Source of the DNA: Elephas maximus indicus
Lineage: Eukaryota; Chordata; Mammalia; Proboscidea; Elephantidae
Length of the DNA: 64,000 nt
Assembly: GCF_024166365.1 (NCBI RefSeq)
Contig: NC_064820.1
Location: 56,025,501 to 56,089,500, forward strand
Reading direction: 5' to 3'
Each line of letters opens with the position of its first letter. Position 1 is the stretch's first letter. Made by a program: the position numbers and the translations under genes. The notes below the pieces were generated by a model. The model was not told the origin of the DNA. It was given only the letters and a program-made list of their open reading frames with translations, and searched no databases. This document shows, piece by piece, positions 1 through 14,000 of the stretch.

Positions 1-1886
1 TTATTAAACTGACTTAGTTTAACATACTTTAGTACTGGTAAATAAAAGTCTGCATTTGGAAAGAAAGTTTATTATTATTGAATGATAATTATTTTGCAGA
101 TATAATATGGTTTGTATTTCATCAGTTTTGAGAATATCACCATTAAGTTTTAATTTTAAAAATCACATTAAAAGGAAGGCCTAAATAGAATCGAATGTAT
201 AGCATGCTACCATTTTCCATGAGCTGTTTTTCAATATATATTGTTATACAAATAAAGGCATTGTTATATACACACATCATTATATACATCATTTTTTTAA
301 ATGCACACACATTTCCTAGGCATCTCATGCAATTATTTTTCTCTGCTATAAAGAGATAACAAGAACAGGGCAAAACTATCTTATTATCATTTTACAGTGA
401 AAAAGATAAATTTTACCAGGTACTTTGGAAATTTCCATATAATCCCAGATGCTTTCTACATTAGTTTGTCAGGAAATTCCATTGCTTGGTGTAATGTTTA
501 GGTATATGTTCCGATCTTGGAATTTCCGGTCCTTGCACATAAAAAACAGCATACTCTAACATGGAAAAGAATAGTTTTCCAACTTGGAGGCTGAATTCTC
601 TAAATATACATGAGCACAGTGACCCCCTTGAAACCAGAAAAAGAAGTCAGCATTAAAGGTGCCAGTTGACATAGAAATTTAGATGATTACAGAAAGGAAA
701 GGATAGAAAAAGAAAAGCTGGCGATGTAGTAAAGACTATGCTTAGCTTGATGTGATGTTTCCTACCTGATGTATTTAAATTAATGTAAAAATCAACCCTT
801 GAACAAAAATCATTAAAACAATACTAAAGCATTTAAAGGATGTATAGAGTATATAATAAGGAAAGGACATACCCACTTGTTAGAAATTTCACAAATCCCC
901 AGTTTCTTAAACACTTAATGCTTGCCAAATATTCTGAATTTTCATTAATTGCTGAAGATGTAAAGATATCCTAATACTTTATCAAAGCTCGTAAATAAAT
1001 TAATTTCCATAAGATTGCAATAGAAGAGAAAGAATCAACTCTGCTTTGTGGTGGAGGAGCATTGCTTTCTTGTGAGGTCATGAGATATTTCCACACTTGA
1101 TTACAAAATATGAAAAAAGAAAAAAACCTATGTCTTTTACAAGCAAATGTCTTTTCCTTTGGGGCAAATTATTTATTGTTTCTTAAAATGAAGTGATACT
1201 AATAATCTGATTTTCTACTTCCTATACTATTAAAAAAAAAAGTTTTTTTCACACATACTATTGTGGAGCCTTGGTGGCACCACGGTTAAGAGCTAGGCTA
1301 CCAACCAAAAGGTCCGCAGTTCGAATCCACCACCTGCTCCTTGGAAACCCTGTGGGGCAGTTCTACTCTGTCCTATAGGGTCGCTATGAGTCAGAATTGA
1401 CTCTATGGCAATGGGTTTGGTTTTTTTATTTTTAATATTATTATAATTATGCCACTGTTCAGTCATTTTTAAGTAAAGGTCTCAAATTTGATACTGCATT
1501 TTGTTTTGTTTCTACCTAAATTTTATTCAAGGTATCTGTGGATTTTCAGCTGAAAATGTTTAAGTCAAAAGGTTTGAAAACATGAAAATACTAATATTGA
1601 GGAAAGAAGGAGACAAAGAAATGGATGTTCTTACATAGATTGTGCAGCTACAGTAAAGACAATTGGGCTCCTTTCACCTTGGCTTATAAGCAGATATTTT
1701 ATGACCTTACTTGCTCAAATTCTCATTTATAATTTCCATCATATATAGAGAATTTTTTATTCAAACTTTAAAACCCTATCCACTTTTAACATCTTGCAAA
1801 TTGGTTTGGGCATCATTTAGTGTGAATTTTAATTACAAAAGTTTTTTTAAAAAATTGTTTTAATCATCTTTTTTCCCCCTTGAAAG
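1..1886 (+). other. ITGA2 intron 13, right part
   Basis: AT-rich intronic sequence with no coding match. Apart from an AfroSINE at 1266-1434 I see no repeat or signal that I can name. Confidence 0.85.
1266..1434 (+). mobile_element. AfroSINE, short form
   Basis: tRNA-related head (gagccttggtggcaccacgg), internal B-box-like gcagttcgaatccacc, then the tail ctatgagtcagaattgactc and a T-rich end. It lacks the middle 40-bp segment found in the long form. Confidence 0.9.
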
Positions 1887-2090
1887 GGCATTTTGAATCA
1901 TCACCAATTTCTTGAAGGCCCTGAAGGCTTTGAAAATGCTCGCTTTGGCTCAGCAATTGCAGCTCTTTCAGACATCAACATGGATGGCTTTAATGATGTG
2001 ATAGTTGGTTCACCTTTAGAGAATCAGAACTCTGGAGCTGTGTATATCTACAATGGTCATCAGAGCACCATTCGCACAAAGTATTCCCAG
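1887..2090 (+). CDS. ITGA2: ITGA2 exon 14 (beta-propeller blade)
   Basis: 204 nt, phase 0 at both ends, about residues 535-602. Acceptor is a T/C-rich tract ending in tgaaag, donor is CAG|gtaatc. It encodes QFLEGPEGFENARFGSAI and the calcium-loop motif DINMDGFNDV of an FG-GAP repeat, then ends in RTKYSQ. The open frame runs on past 2090, but the match to integrin stops exactly at the donor. Confidence 0.96.
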
Positions 2091-5000
2091 GTAATCCATG
2101 AGCTTCATGGTGATGTACTGACATGTGTGTATCATCATATTAGAGTCAGAGAGCATGTATCAGGCAAACTATCCAATGCATCCTTTTTATTTTATAAACT
2201 TATTCGTTAATTCAACAAATATTAAGTGAGCCTCTAATACATGCAAGGCACTATTCTAGACTCAGAAAATGCTGTAAAACAACAAGACAAACAAAATTCT
2301 GCCCTTCATGGACCTTAATGAAGGAGAGAGATGAAAAATAAGATAAAGTGTAGTGCTCCTGATAGTAATAAGTGCTAACAAAGAAGAACTAAACAAGGGA
2401 ACAAAATTTCATGGGTGAGAGGTGTCTGGCGATTGAAATGGTGATTCAAAAAGGCCACACTGAGAAGGTGACTTTTGAGTAAAGATCTGAAGAAAGTGAG
2501 CTAGGATAAGAACCAGGGCCTGAACTTGTATCAACTCACTCCCAGTTCATGGATCTTTTTACTATTTCATACTGGTTTGAGATTTTAATGTTAAGACTTT
2601 TGCTGCTTCTTTGATGAGCATGTGGCTGCCAGAATGATTCCGGATCAGATAAGATATTGAAAAATCAGTGGAGTTTTGTGGGGAATAAAGATAACCTTGA
2701 AAATAACTATACTGAGAATATAATATCGCAACGTAAGAGTCTGACAATTTTTTCTTTCGGCTGATGTGCTCTGTAATTTCATGTCAAACTTGTTCTTTTA
2801 GAAAATCTTGGGATCCGATAGAGCTTTTAGAAGTCATCTCCAATACTTTGGGAGATCCTTGGATGGCCATGGAGATTTAAATGGGGATTCCATCACTGAC
2901 GTGTCTATCGGTGCCTTTGGACAAGTGGTTCAACTCTGGTGAGTCAGCGAAAACCAAATTAAAAATAATCTACTAAAAAGTCAAACAGATTGCTGTGACA
3001 TTGTGTTAATGCCACATTAATTATATAAGACTCTAGGGCGTATTCACAATGAATAAGTTGTTTGTCTTGTAAAGTTCTATTGTGCGATCTCCAGCATCAT
3101 TTCTATCACCAAGCCCATATTTTCCCACTACTGATCCTTCTTTGTTTCCAGATTTCCTATTCCAATTATCAGTAATTACCAATGCATCTTGATTGCATGT
3201 TTGATCAATTTCAGACTGCAGAAGTTGGTAAAAATCTTCAATTTCTTCATCTTTGACCTTAGCGGTTGATGCATAAATTTGTATCATAGTAGTATTAACT
3301 GGTCTTCCTTTGTATGTTTATGGATATTATCCTATCATTGACAGTATGTACTTCAGGATAGATTTTGAAATGTTCTTTTTGATGACGAGTATGACACCGT
3401 TCCTCTTCAATTTGTTATTCCCAGCATAGTAGACCTTATGATTGTCTGATTTGAGAATGGCCAAAGCCAGCCCATTTCAGCTTTTAATGCCTAGATTATC
3501 AATGTTTATGAGTTCCATTTCATTTTTGACAACTTCCAGTTTTCCTAGATTCATACTTCATACATTCCATGTTCCAGTTATTAATAGATGTTTGCAATTG
3601 TTTCTCCTCATTTTGATTTGTGCCACATCAGCAAATGAAGGTACTAAAAGTTTGATTCCATTCACATCATTAAAGTTGACTCTGTTTTGAGGAGGCGGCT
3701 CTTCTCCAGTCATTTTTTGAGTGCCTTCCAATCTGAGGTCACTATATGAGATAATGTTCTGCTGCTATTCATAAGGTTTTCAGTGGCCAGTTTTTCAGAA
3801 ATAGATCACCAGGTCCTTTTTCCTAGTCTGTCTTAGTCTGAAAGCTCTGCTGAAACCTGTCCACCATAGGTGACCCTGCTGGTATTTGAAATACCAGTGG
3901 CATGGCTTCCAGCATCACAGCAATATGCAAGCCACCACAGTACGACAAACTGACAGACGAGTGGTGGCACTTGTTTGGACGGAAAAAGAGGATACTGCAT
4001 GGTTTAAAATCATGAAAATGTGTGTCAGGGTTGTAGCCTTTTGTCATACTTATTAAATCTTTATGCTGAGCAAATAACCTGAGAAGCTGAACTATATGAA
4101 GAAGAACACAGCATCAGGACTGGAGGAAGACTCATTAACAACCTGCAATATGCAGTTGACACAACCTCCCGTGCTGAAAGCAATGAGGACTTAAAGGACT
4201 TATTGATGAAGTCAATTTCACCTCAACATAAAGAAAACGAAATTCTTACAACTGGACCAATAAGCAATATCATGATAGAGAAAAGATTGAAGTTGTCAAG
4301 GATTTCATTTTACTTGGATTCACAATCAACGCCCATGGAAGCAATAGTCAAGAAATTCAATGACGTATTGTATCGGGCAAATCTTTAAAAGACCTCTTTA
4401 AAATGTTCAAAAGAAAAGATGTCACTTTAAGGACTAAGGTGCAGGTGATGCAAGCCATGGTATTTTCAGTTGCCTCATATGGGTGCAAAAGCTGGACAAT
4501 GAAAAAAGAAAACCACAGGAGGATTGATGTCTTTGAATCGGGGCGTTGGCAAAGAATATTGACTATACAATAGGTGGCCAGAGGAATGAACAAATCTGTC
4601 TTGGATGAAATAGAACCAGAATGCTCCTTAGATATGAGGATGATGAGACTTCATCTCACATGTTTTGGACATGTTATCAGGAGGGACCAGTCCCTGGAGA
4701 AGGACATCACATTTTGTAGAGTGTCAGTGAAAAAGAGGAAGACCCTCAACGAGGTGGACTGACACAGTGGCTACATCAATGGGCTCAAACATAGCAATGA
4801 TTATGAAGGTGGCACAGGACCAGGCAGTGTTTCGTTCTGTTGTACACAGTGTTGCTATGAGTCGGAACCAAGCAGAAGGCACCTAATGACAACAACATCT
4901 ATGACATATATGTGTCCTAGTTTGCATAAAGGAAGGAATATATTTCTCCCGGTGGGAGAAAAAATATGTTTAGTTAACATTAGAATTTCTCTTTTCTGTA

Positions 5001-8000
5001 TGGGGAACTCCAAAATTGCATAGAAAAGATAAACAAAGCCTTTAAAATGATATCTAGGATATTTCTGAATGTCATCTTCCAAACAATCTTACCTCAGCTC
5101 ATTGTAAGGAAGCTTCATGAGAGTGTGCCGAAAATAGAGAACACTCAGACCACACAAGTACAACGTAATCTTTTACATCGTTGTTGTTAGCTGCCCCTGA
5201 GTCATCCCTTACTCATGGCAACCCCATGCACAACTGAATGGAAACATATCCCCATGATGAGTTACAGATCACACCACTATGAACGGGAAGTCAATGTTTA
5301 GGCTAAATTGACTTTTTACTGACCTCAGGAGGAATTTAAGAGCAGGGGGAACAATGAAGGATTCAAGAACCATAAGATTTGGATACAAAAAATAAATATA
5401 TTCTGCTGGCCAGAGAGTGGAATCAGAAAGAAATTAAGATTTAAATCAAAGGTCCCCAAGAAAATATAGCTCAATTATTCATTCATTTGTCTCTGTTGAA
5501 AAATGTGCTTAACTGTGAAAAGATATCAAGAATAGAAAAACATTACACATTGATTATTATTTCTGAATTTAATGATACTATTTACAGTATCTTGGTTATG
5601 TTTTTAAGGGATGAGATGCATGGTCCATTGCAAAATGTGGGAAAAATAAAACCCGAGGGTAATACTTAAGATTTTGAAAAATAAGAAAATATGTTTACTG
5701 AGTAAATTCAGTTAAAATCAGTTAAAAGTAGCATACTTCTGGAAAAATTCAAGGTGTGATAATATAATACTCTAACTGATTTTTTAAACACTTTACAAGA
5801 AATGTTTACCTCTCAATGAACCTCTCAATGAACATGGGTAAAGTCAGTGATGGCCAAACTTCTTTGAAGGTGGATTTGATTCTTCAAAATAATCAAAAGA
5901 CACACGGAGTCAAATAAATTTATTGAGGTGATCGGCCACGCTAGGTTAATGCTATTTTGTGTCTGTCTTCCTACGAGATGCTAAGGCTGATGTTTCTGAG
6001 TAACTCTGGGAATAATTTTTAAAAAGCAAGTTTACAGAACATTTAACGCAATGACATTTCTAGTGAAATAAACATTCAGACTTTCAAAGAGATTGCCTTA
6101 AAGAATGACATTCACTTAAACATTATAGATCTTGTACGGTTGAGGACACATTGTATTTGTTAGTAAATGTTTTATGACTGCTTATTAAGGGGACTGATTA
6201 ATACATGATTACATTTTGAAATGATTTTTTAGTTGATTCAAGTTCTTCAGGTGGTAACTGAAATTTAAAAAAATGTTTTCTATATCATGTTGTGATATGT
6301 TTTTAAAAACAGTGGAATTACTACACTACTTGCTACTTTGTAAATAGTCGAGGGTATGTACAAGGAGTCATTGAGAAAAAGTACAAATTCTGCTGGCCAA
6401 GGAATTAGGAGACCATGGTTTCTAATTTTTCACTTACTATTTCTCAGTAAACTGGTAAGTTACCAAATATCTTTGTGTCTCCAGGCTTTCTCACTCACAA
6501 AATGATATTTTTTCTGCCTAATTCATAGGAGTGTTATAAGAAGCAAATAAGGTCATCATTTTGTGAAAGCTTTTCAGATATCTAAAGTGCTGAGCCAGGG
6601 TCAGAATCCTGTAATATTCTGCCTGAGAGGAACTGTTCAGCCTTTTTTGGCATTGGGCTAGTTGCCACCACCAAAGTCACCCCTTTTTTTCATAGCTACA
6701 TGCCACACTTCAAAGAATCACTGCCAGCTACCAGAAAAACAGGGAAAAGCCATAAACACATGTCTCACCACTGTCACCATCACCCTTGCCTTCCCGTCTT
6801 CTCTCTCTCCTACCTCTATGATAAAAAAAAAAAAAAAAAAAACCCTTGCCACTGAGTTGGTTCTGACACATAGCAACCATAGAGGGCAGAGTAGAGCTGC
6901 CCCATAGGGTTTCCAAGGAGCAGCTGGTGGATTTGAACAGCCAACCTTTTGGTTAGCAGCTGTATCACTTAACCACTGTGCCACCAGGGCTCCACCTCTA
7001 TGATTAGAGTGAATATTGCTTCTTCTAGTTAGCTGAATGTACCAGGGACCATATCATTTGTACATTGCTTGCAAATAGGTTGCAGACTCCCATCCTGTAC
7101 TGATGCATTTATTTGTTCATTTAAAGGAAAATACTAAATGTGAATTGTACTGATGATACAGTTCTCAACAAAAAAGACATTATCCCTGCAATCTTATCAC
7201 TTCCAAATATAAAATACTGCTGAAGTGCTTAGATAGAGTGTGGAGGGAATAATTTGCTAATGCTGGCACTGGGTCCTCTATGTAAGGGTTATAACACATG
7301 TAGCTTGGCTATAATGACCCCCTGTCAATTTCCATTTATGGCTTTCAGGTCACAGAGCATCGCTGATGTATCTGTAGAAGCTTTTTTCACACCAGAAAAA
7401 ATCACTTTGCTCAAGAAGAATGCTGAAATAATTCTCAAACTCTGTTTCAGTGCAAAATTTAGACCTACTAATCAAATCAATCAAGTGGGTAAGTAGACCT
7501 GAAATAATCTCTAAGGAGATAGGTGTGCTTAGAGTTTTAGTCCTGAATATACCCTACAGTTTGGATCTGTAGATCAAAAGAAATAAGGATCTTTACTTGT
7601 AGACAATTAAATTGCCTTATATTTGAAGGTTCCTGAGAATGGATAATTGGTCGTGGAAGGGTTGGTTAGATCTTCTTCCCCTCAATTCTGGAAGAAGAGG
7701 GAAAGATGTAATCCCTAAGACAAAACCATGGGCTCTCCCAGCTCTATCCTTCAAGCTCCAATTACCCACAGTTCCTTTACTCAAAAACCTATACACACAC
7801 AGATTATGCTGGACTGCAGCCAGTTTTAATTAAGTTCAGTGCATGTTGACTATGCTACCATCTAGATTATATGTGTTCACTAAACGTATCAGATATTTTC
7901 CTTATATTATGGAATTAATAAGCATGAAATGATAAGAAAGATAATATAAAACAATATTTAATTACTGCCCAGTGTTTTTAATTTTATAAATAATTCATAG

Positions 8001-11000
8001 ATGTGAGTAAAAGCCTGACGTATATCTAATCAGACAGGGGAAAGTTAAGAAAATACTATGGAGAAATGTCAGCAGGAATTCTCATCCTTTCTTTCCTGGA
8101 GCCAGCCAAGTCATCTTTCATGATACATTGTGCTGTGGTAGCTTGTGTGTTGCTATGATGCTGGAAGCTATGCAACCAGCATTTCAAATACCACTAGTGT
8201 CACCCATGGTGGACAAGTTGCAGCAGAGCTTCTAGACTAAGACAGACTAGGAAGAAGGACCTGGCAGTTTACTTCTGAAAAAACTGACTAGTGAAAGCTT
8301 TATGAATGACAGCAGAACATTGTGTGTTACAGTGTCAGAAGATGAGCCCCTTAGGTTGGAAGGCACTCAAAAAACGACTGGGGCAGATCTGCCTCCTCAA
8401 AGTAGAGTCAACTTTAATGATGTGGATAGAGTCAAGCTTTCGGAACTAATAATTACTGATATGGCATGAATCAAAATGAGAGGAATCAGCTGCAAACATT
8501 CGTTAATGATCATAATGTGGAATGTTCGAAGTATGAATCTAAGAAAATTGGAAATCATCGAAAATAAAATGAAATCCAATAAGATTGATATCTGAAGCAT
8601 CATTAGTGGACTGAAATGGCCAATAGCCATTTTTAATCAGACAATCAGATGGTCTACTGAGCTGGGAATGACAAATTGAAGAGAAATGGTATCTCATTCA
8701 TTGTCAACAAGAACATTTCAATATCTATTCTGAAGTACAACACTAGGATAATACAACAATAGGATAAGTACAACACTAGGATAAGTACAACAATAGGATA
8801 ATATTCTTAAGCCTACAAGGAAGACCAGATAATACAACTATTATTCAAAGTTACATACCAACTACTGATGCCAAAGATGAAGAGATTAATCACTTTTATC
8901 AACTTCTGCAGTCTGAAATTGATCAAACATGCAATCAAGATGCACTGATAATTACTGATAATTGGAATAGGAAATTTGGAAATAAAGAAGAAGGATCAGT
9001 AGTGGGAAAATATGGCCTTGGTGATAGAAATGATGCTGGAGATCACATGATAGAATTTTGCAGGACAAACGACTTATTCATTGCAAATGCATTTTTTTCA
9101 ACAACATAAATGGTGACTGTACACATGGACCTCACCAGATGAAATACACAGGAATGAAATCGACTATATCTGTGGAAACAGTTAATGGAGAAGCTCAATA
9201 TCATCAATAAGAACAAGGCCAGGGGTCAACTGTGGAACAGACCATCAGTTGTTCATATGCAAGTTCCAGTTGAAGCTGAAGAAAATTCAGAAAAGTCCAC
9301 AAGAGCCAAAGTGCGACCTTGAGTATATCTCACCTGAATTTAGAGATTATTTCAAAAATAGATTTGACTCATTGAACTCTAATGACCAGATGAGTTGTGG
9401 AATGACATCAATGACATAATACATGAAGAAAGTTAAAGGTCATTAGAAAGACAGGAAAGAAGGAAAAGACCAAAGTGGATGTCAGTAGAGACTCTGAAGC
9501 TTGCTCTTGAACATAGAGTAGCTAAAGTAAAATGAAAAATTGTTGAAGTAAAAGAGCTAAACAGAAGATTTCAAAGGGTGGCTGGAGAAGACAAAGTAAG
9601 TATTATAGTGAAATGTGCAAAGACCTGGAGTTAGAAAATCAAAGGAAAGAACATGCTTAGTATTTCTCAAGCTGAAAGAGCTAAAGAAGAAATTCAATCC
9701 TTGAGTTGCAGTATCAAAGGATTCTATTGGCAAAACACTGAAAGACACAGGAAGCATCAAAAGAAGATGGAAAGAATACACAGAGTCACTCTACCAAAAA
9801 GTATTGGTCAACGTTCAATCATTTCAAGAGGTAGTATATGATCAAGATCTGATGGTATTGAAGGAAGAAGTCCAACGTTCACTGAAGGCATTGGCGAAAG
9901 CAAGGCTCCAGGAATTGAAGGGATACCAATTGAGATGCTTCAACAAACGGATGCAATGCTAGAAGAGCTCACTTGCCTATGCCAAGAAATTTGAAAGACA
10001 GTTACCTGCCATCCGACTGGAAGAGATCCATATTTGTGGCCATTCCAAAGAAATGTTATCCAGCAGAATGTGGAACTTACCAAACAATATCATTAATATC
10101 AAACACAAGTAAAATTTTGCCGAAGGTCATTCAAAAACAGTTGCAGCGGGGAACCGCCAGAAATTCAAGTCTGATTCAGAAGAGGACGTGTAACAAGGAA
10201 TATCATTGCTGATGTCAGATGGATCTTGGCAGACAGCAGAGAATACCAGAAAGATGTTTACCTGTGTTTTATTGACTATGCAAAGGCATTCGACTGTGTG
10301 GATAGTAACAAATTATGGATAACCTTGTGAAGAATGGGAATCCCAGGTTCATGAGGAAAGTGTACTTAGACCAAGAAGCATTCGTTTGAACAGAACAAGG
10401 GGATCCTGTGTGGTTCAAAATCAGGAAAGGTGTGCATCAGGATTATATCCTTTCACTATACTTATTCAATCTTTATGGAGCCCTGGTGGTGCGGTGGTTA
10501 AGAGGTTGGCTGCTAATCAAAAAGTCAGCAGTTTGAATCCACCAGCCAGTCCTTGGAAACCCTATGGGGCAGTTCTCTTCTATCCTATGGGGTCACTATG
10601 AATTGGAACCTAACAACAACGGCATACAATTTACACTTGGTTAAAATCTTGTTAGTTGCCTTCAAGTCAGCTCTGACTCATAATGACCCCATGTACAACA
10701 TAAGAAAACATTGCCTGGCCCCATTCCATCTTTTTGGTATGCTCAAGTCCATTGTGGCTACTGTAATACCCTACAACCTAGCGGACTCAGCTTCCAGCAT
10801 TATATTGGACAATATTCTTTTGTAATCTATGGGGTTTTCATTGGCTAATTTTTCTAAATTGCCAAGGCTTTCCTTCTAGCCTATCTTAGTCAGGAAGCTC
10901 CACCAAAACCTGTCCACCAAGATGACCCTGCTGGTATTTGAAATATAGTTGGCATAGCCTCCAGCTTCATAGTAACAAGCAAGCCAACACAGTATGACAA

Positions 11001-14000
11001 GCTAACAGACAGGTAGTGGTGATTTAAAGCTACCTTCTTTCATTTACTGCTCTTTCATGGGTTGTAACCTTCCTCCGACACATTTAGGCTCTAAACTTCT
11101 TCAGAAACCTATAGTTCCCGTAGATAATTTCAATAAGTGGAAAACAAATTAACTTGAAGACCGAAAAATATAGAGGAAGTTTATTCAATATGATTCATAA
11201 CCAAGAAAAGAATAAGTTAAGAACACAAAGCAGAAGTTAGACTCCCATCTAGGCATACTTTTCATATTTTCCTACTTTTCAATATCCTTCTAGAATTTTT
11301 CCTTTCAGGTGTTCGAACATCACCCCAACTTTGAGTAGCATATCTCACAGAACTGCCTTGTTTCGCATCCATTTTAAAAGCCATAATAGCTGCGTCAAAA
11401 AACGTTGCCATATAAACATTAAGTACCTGGTCGGCCTACAAGATTAACTTTGAGAATATGTTAGTTGGTAGAAATGGCTGACTGGTCGGCAGTCCTGGCC
11501 CTGAAGTATGGATGGTCTCATGTATCTTCCATTTTTTGACTGTACTTCTGTTGCCTTACACTCAGAGGCTCTTTGCACCTTCAGAGAATTTTCTTCACAT
11601 TGACCCACCTTCTAGGATCTCTGGTTTCTTGCTGTTGGGTGCCTTTCCCTTTGAACCCTTTCCCTCAATACTTTCAAGCCCACACAGAGAGGTCAATCAT
11701 GATCATCTGACACTTAATTGCTTGGCAATAATAGTGTATGAGTCATGAATCCCATCTTCACAACTTTGAAAAGTAAATTTATAAAGCATGTGGTCTCTTA
11801 TTTATTGCTTCAGATGAACATTCCAGCATAAACTCAATGACATAAGGAAATATTTTGCCTATGAGACTGTGTATAATTTTTACCAAGCTGCTTGAAACAA
11901 ATGAAAATGTACTTTCACATGTACTAACTTTGTCCTATCTCCAATCACCTCCTTGCTGTTATTTTTCCTTTGCATTTTCACCACTTATTTTTAGCTCATT
12001 TGATCTCCATATGTTTTATCCTTCTTTATAAGCCTCATTAAGTCACCAGAGCAAGAAGAATTAGACAATATAATGAATATTTGAAAGGTAACATGTGGAA
12101 TTAATGTTTTTGGAAGTATATTCAACCTTTAATCCCGAATAAAGCAGTTGATGCTATTAATAGCATCAGAGCCCCTCTCTCAATTATGGACATGTGGCCA
12201 GCATATTTTGGTTGAAAGTAATAGTGCCGATAGTTTAAGAATATTGGCTACTCACATCATTTTTTATTGCATTTTTTTTTTCATTTTCGCTTTCCTTGGT
12301 TGGTATTATTGTCTTCATTTTACAGATGAGGAAACGAGGGTTCAAAAAGATTAAACAAATTGCCCAAATTCACACAACTCACAAAGGGAGAAATTAGGAT
12401 TCAAACTAAGTTTGTCCGATTCAGACCTTATTGCTGCAGTGTTCCATGCCTTTCTCCATGTAAGCATCTAGAATATCCCAGACACGGAGCACGCTCACTT
12501 AGAGTGTCTCAGTTAATTCTCACAATAATGGTTAATCCTCCCAACTGCATGGAAGTAGAAAGAACATGGGATCTAATGCAAAAATACCCAAATGTGATTT
12601 CTGACTCTGTCCTAGCTACTTGAATTTAGGCAAATTTTTTTTACATCTTTTATTCTAGTTCATTATATGAAAAATAGTGTAGTAATATCCACTTTCCAGA
12701 GTTATTATAAAACTTGTATAAGATAATTTGTTAAAATGTGTCCAGTTGTAGATACTCAATAACTATTCCTTTCCTTTCCTTATCCTCATGTAATGGATGA
12801 TGGAACTGATGCTTGAGGGAGTAATTTACCCAGTCAGCAGATTTCCTAATGACAAGACCACTTTTCTTCCACTGCTCCAACCCACGCATCTTCAAATGAT
12901 GTTTCTTTGCATCCACAGTCCCCTGCATCAGATCAGAGCTAGAAACACAAATGTTATGTGGCACTAGCCACGGTTCGCAACCCACCAATGAAAAGACTGT
13001 TTTTATATTTTCTTGAAGTCAGAGATGTTGCCCAATAAGACACAATAAAACAGGGATGCTTTTTCCTTAAAAGTTCATCTGTAATAATATTTCTGTATTA
13101 TTGTTCTTGTAGCCATTACATATAATGTCACCCTCGATGCAGATCGATTTTCATCCAGAGTGACCTCCAGGGGATTATTTAAAGAAAATAATGAAAGGTT
13201 CCTGCAGAGGAATATGGTGGTAAATCAAGCACAGAGTTGCTCTGAGCACATCATCCATGTGCAGGTGAGGCCTCAGAGTCATCCCTTCTCACCTGCCTTC
13301 TTCTTGGTTAAAGAATATTTAATGGCAAAAGGAAAAAATGGAAGCTTATGGGTTAGTCCTTCTAATTAATTCTAATTAATACCTTTCTGGCCTGATTGGG
13401 ACAACTGGAAGCATATTTCCTTTATGTTTATGTTTATGATCAATTTCTATTATATAATTTAGATGCATCAAATTTTTATTTGGGATGGCAACTAAAAGCA
13501 CTAAAAATAAGATTCCTACAGAAGTCAAAGGCAGCGTGCTTTCTTACGTGTTTAACAGGAAGATCTTTCAAATAACAATAAATTTTATTTTGACGTTTTC
13601 CTAACAGGGAAAATTTTTATTCGTTTTTAAGCTACTGAAAAGGGCAATTCCAACTGTGGTTTCCACTATTGGATTTAAGGTGATATAGGTGAAGGATGGT
13701 GGATTATATGATAGAAATTATTTATTCTGATCTTTTTTTATGATATAATTATTATAGTTCACATGGTATTTGAAACTGTCCCAAGTATGAAAAAAGCTTC
13801 TCAAGAGAAAATTTCCAGCAGGAAATTTATTTTATAAATTATGTGAAAATTTCCTCTTAGAAGCCACACAATGGAATGTGAAAGTATAACTTAAAAACAG
13901 CTGTTTCAGTACTCTCCTAGAATAGTTAGCACAGTGGTTCTCAGAGATTAAAGTGCATAAGAGTTACCACGGAAACTTTTATAAAATACACATTCTGGAC

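Larger units (their letters stand above)
4896..7348 (+). other. Rest of ITGA2 intron 15
   Basis: Mostly unique AT-rich DNA. It holds the small SINE-tail piece at 5180, a weak MIR-like stretch at about 6415-6600 (tgtctccaggctttctcact, ttcataggagtgttataaga), and an AfroSINE at 6823. No gene is seen. Confidence 0.75.
11028..13112 (+). other. Rest of ITGA2 intron 16
   Basis: Unique intronic DNA with MIR-like stretches at 12295-12440 and 12545-12775. Short open frames here match no family I know. Confidence 0.75.

Noticed and set aside
1893-2210. Reading integrin exon 14 as an independent 105-aa protein
   Set aside because: The similarity to integrin stops at the gtaatc donor at 2091; the extra residues are intronic read-through.
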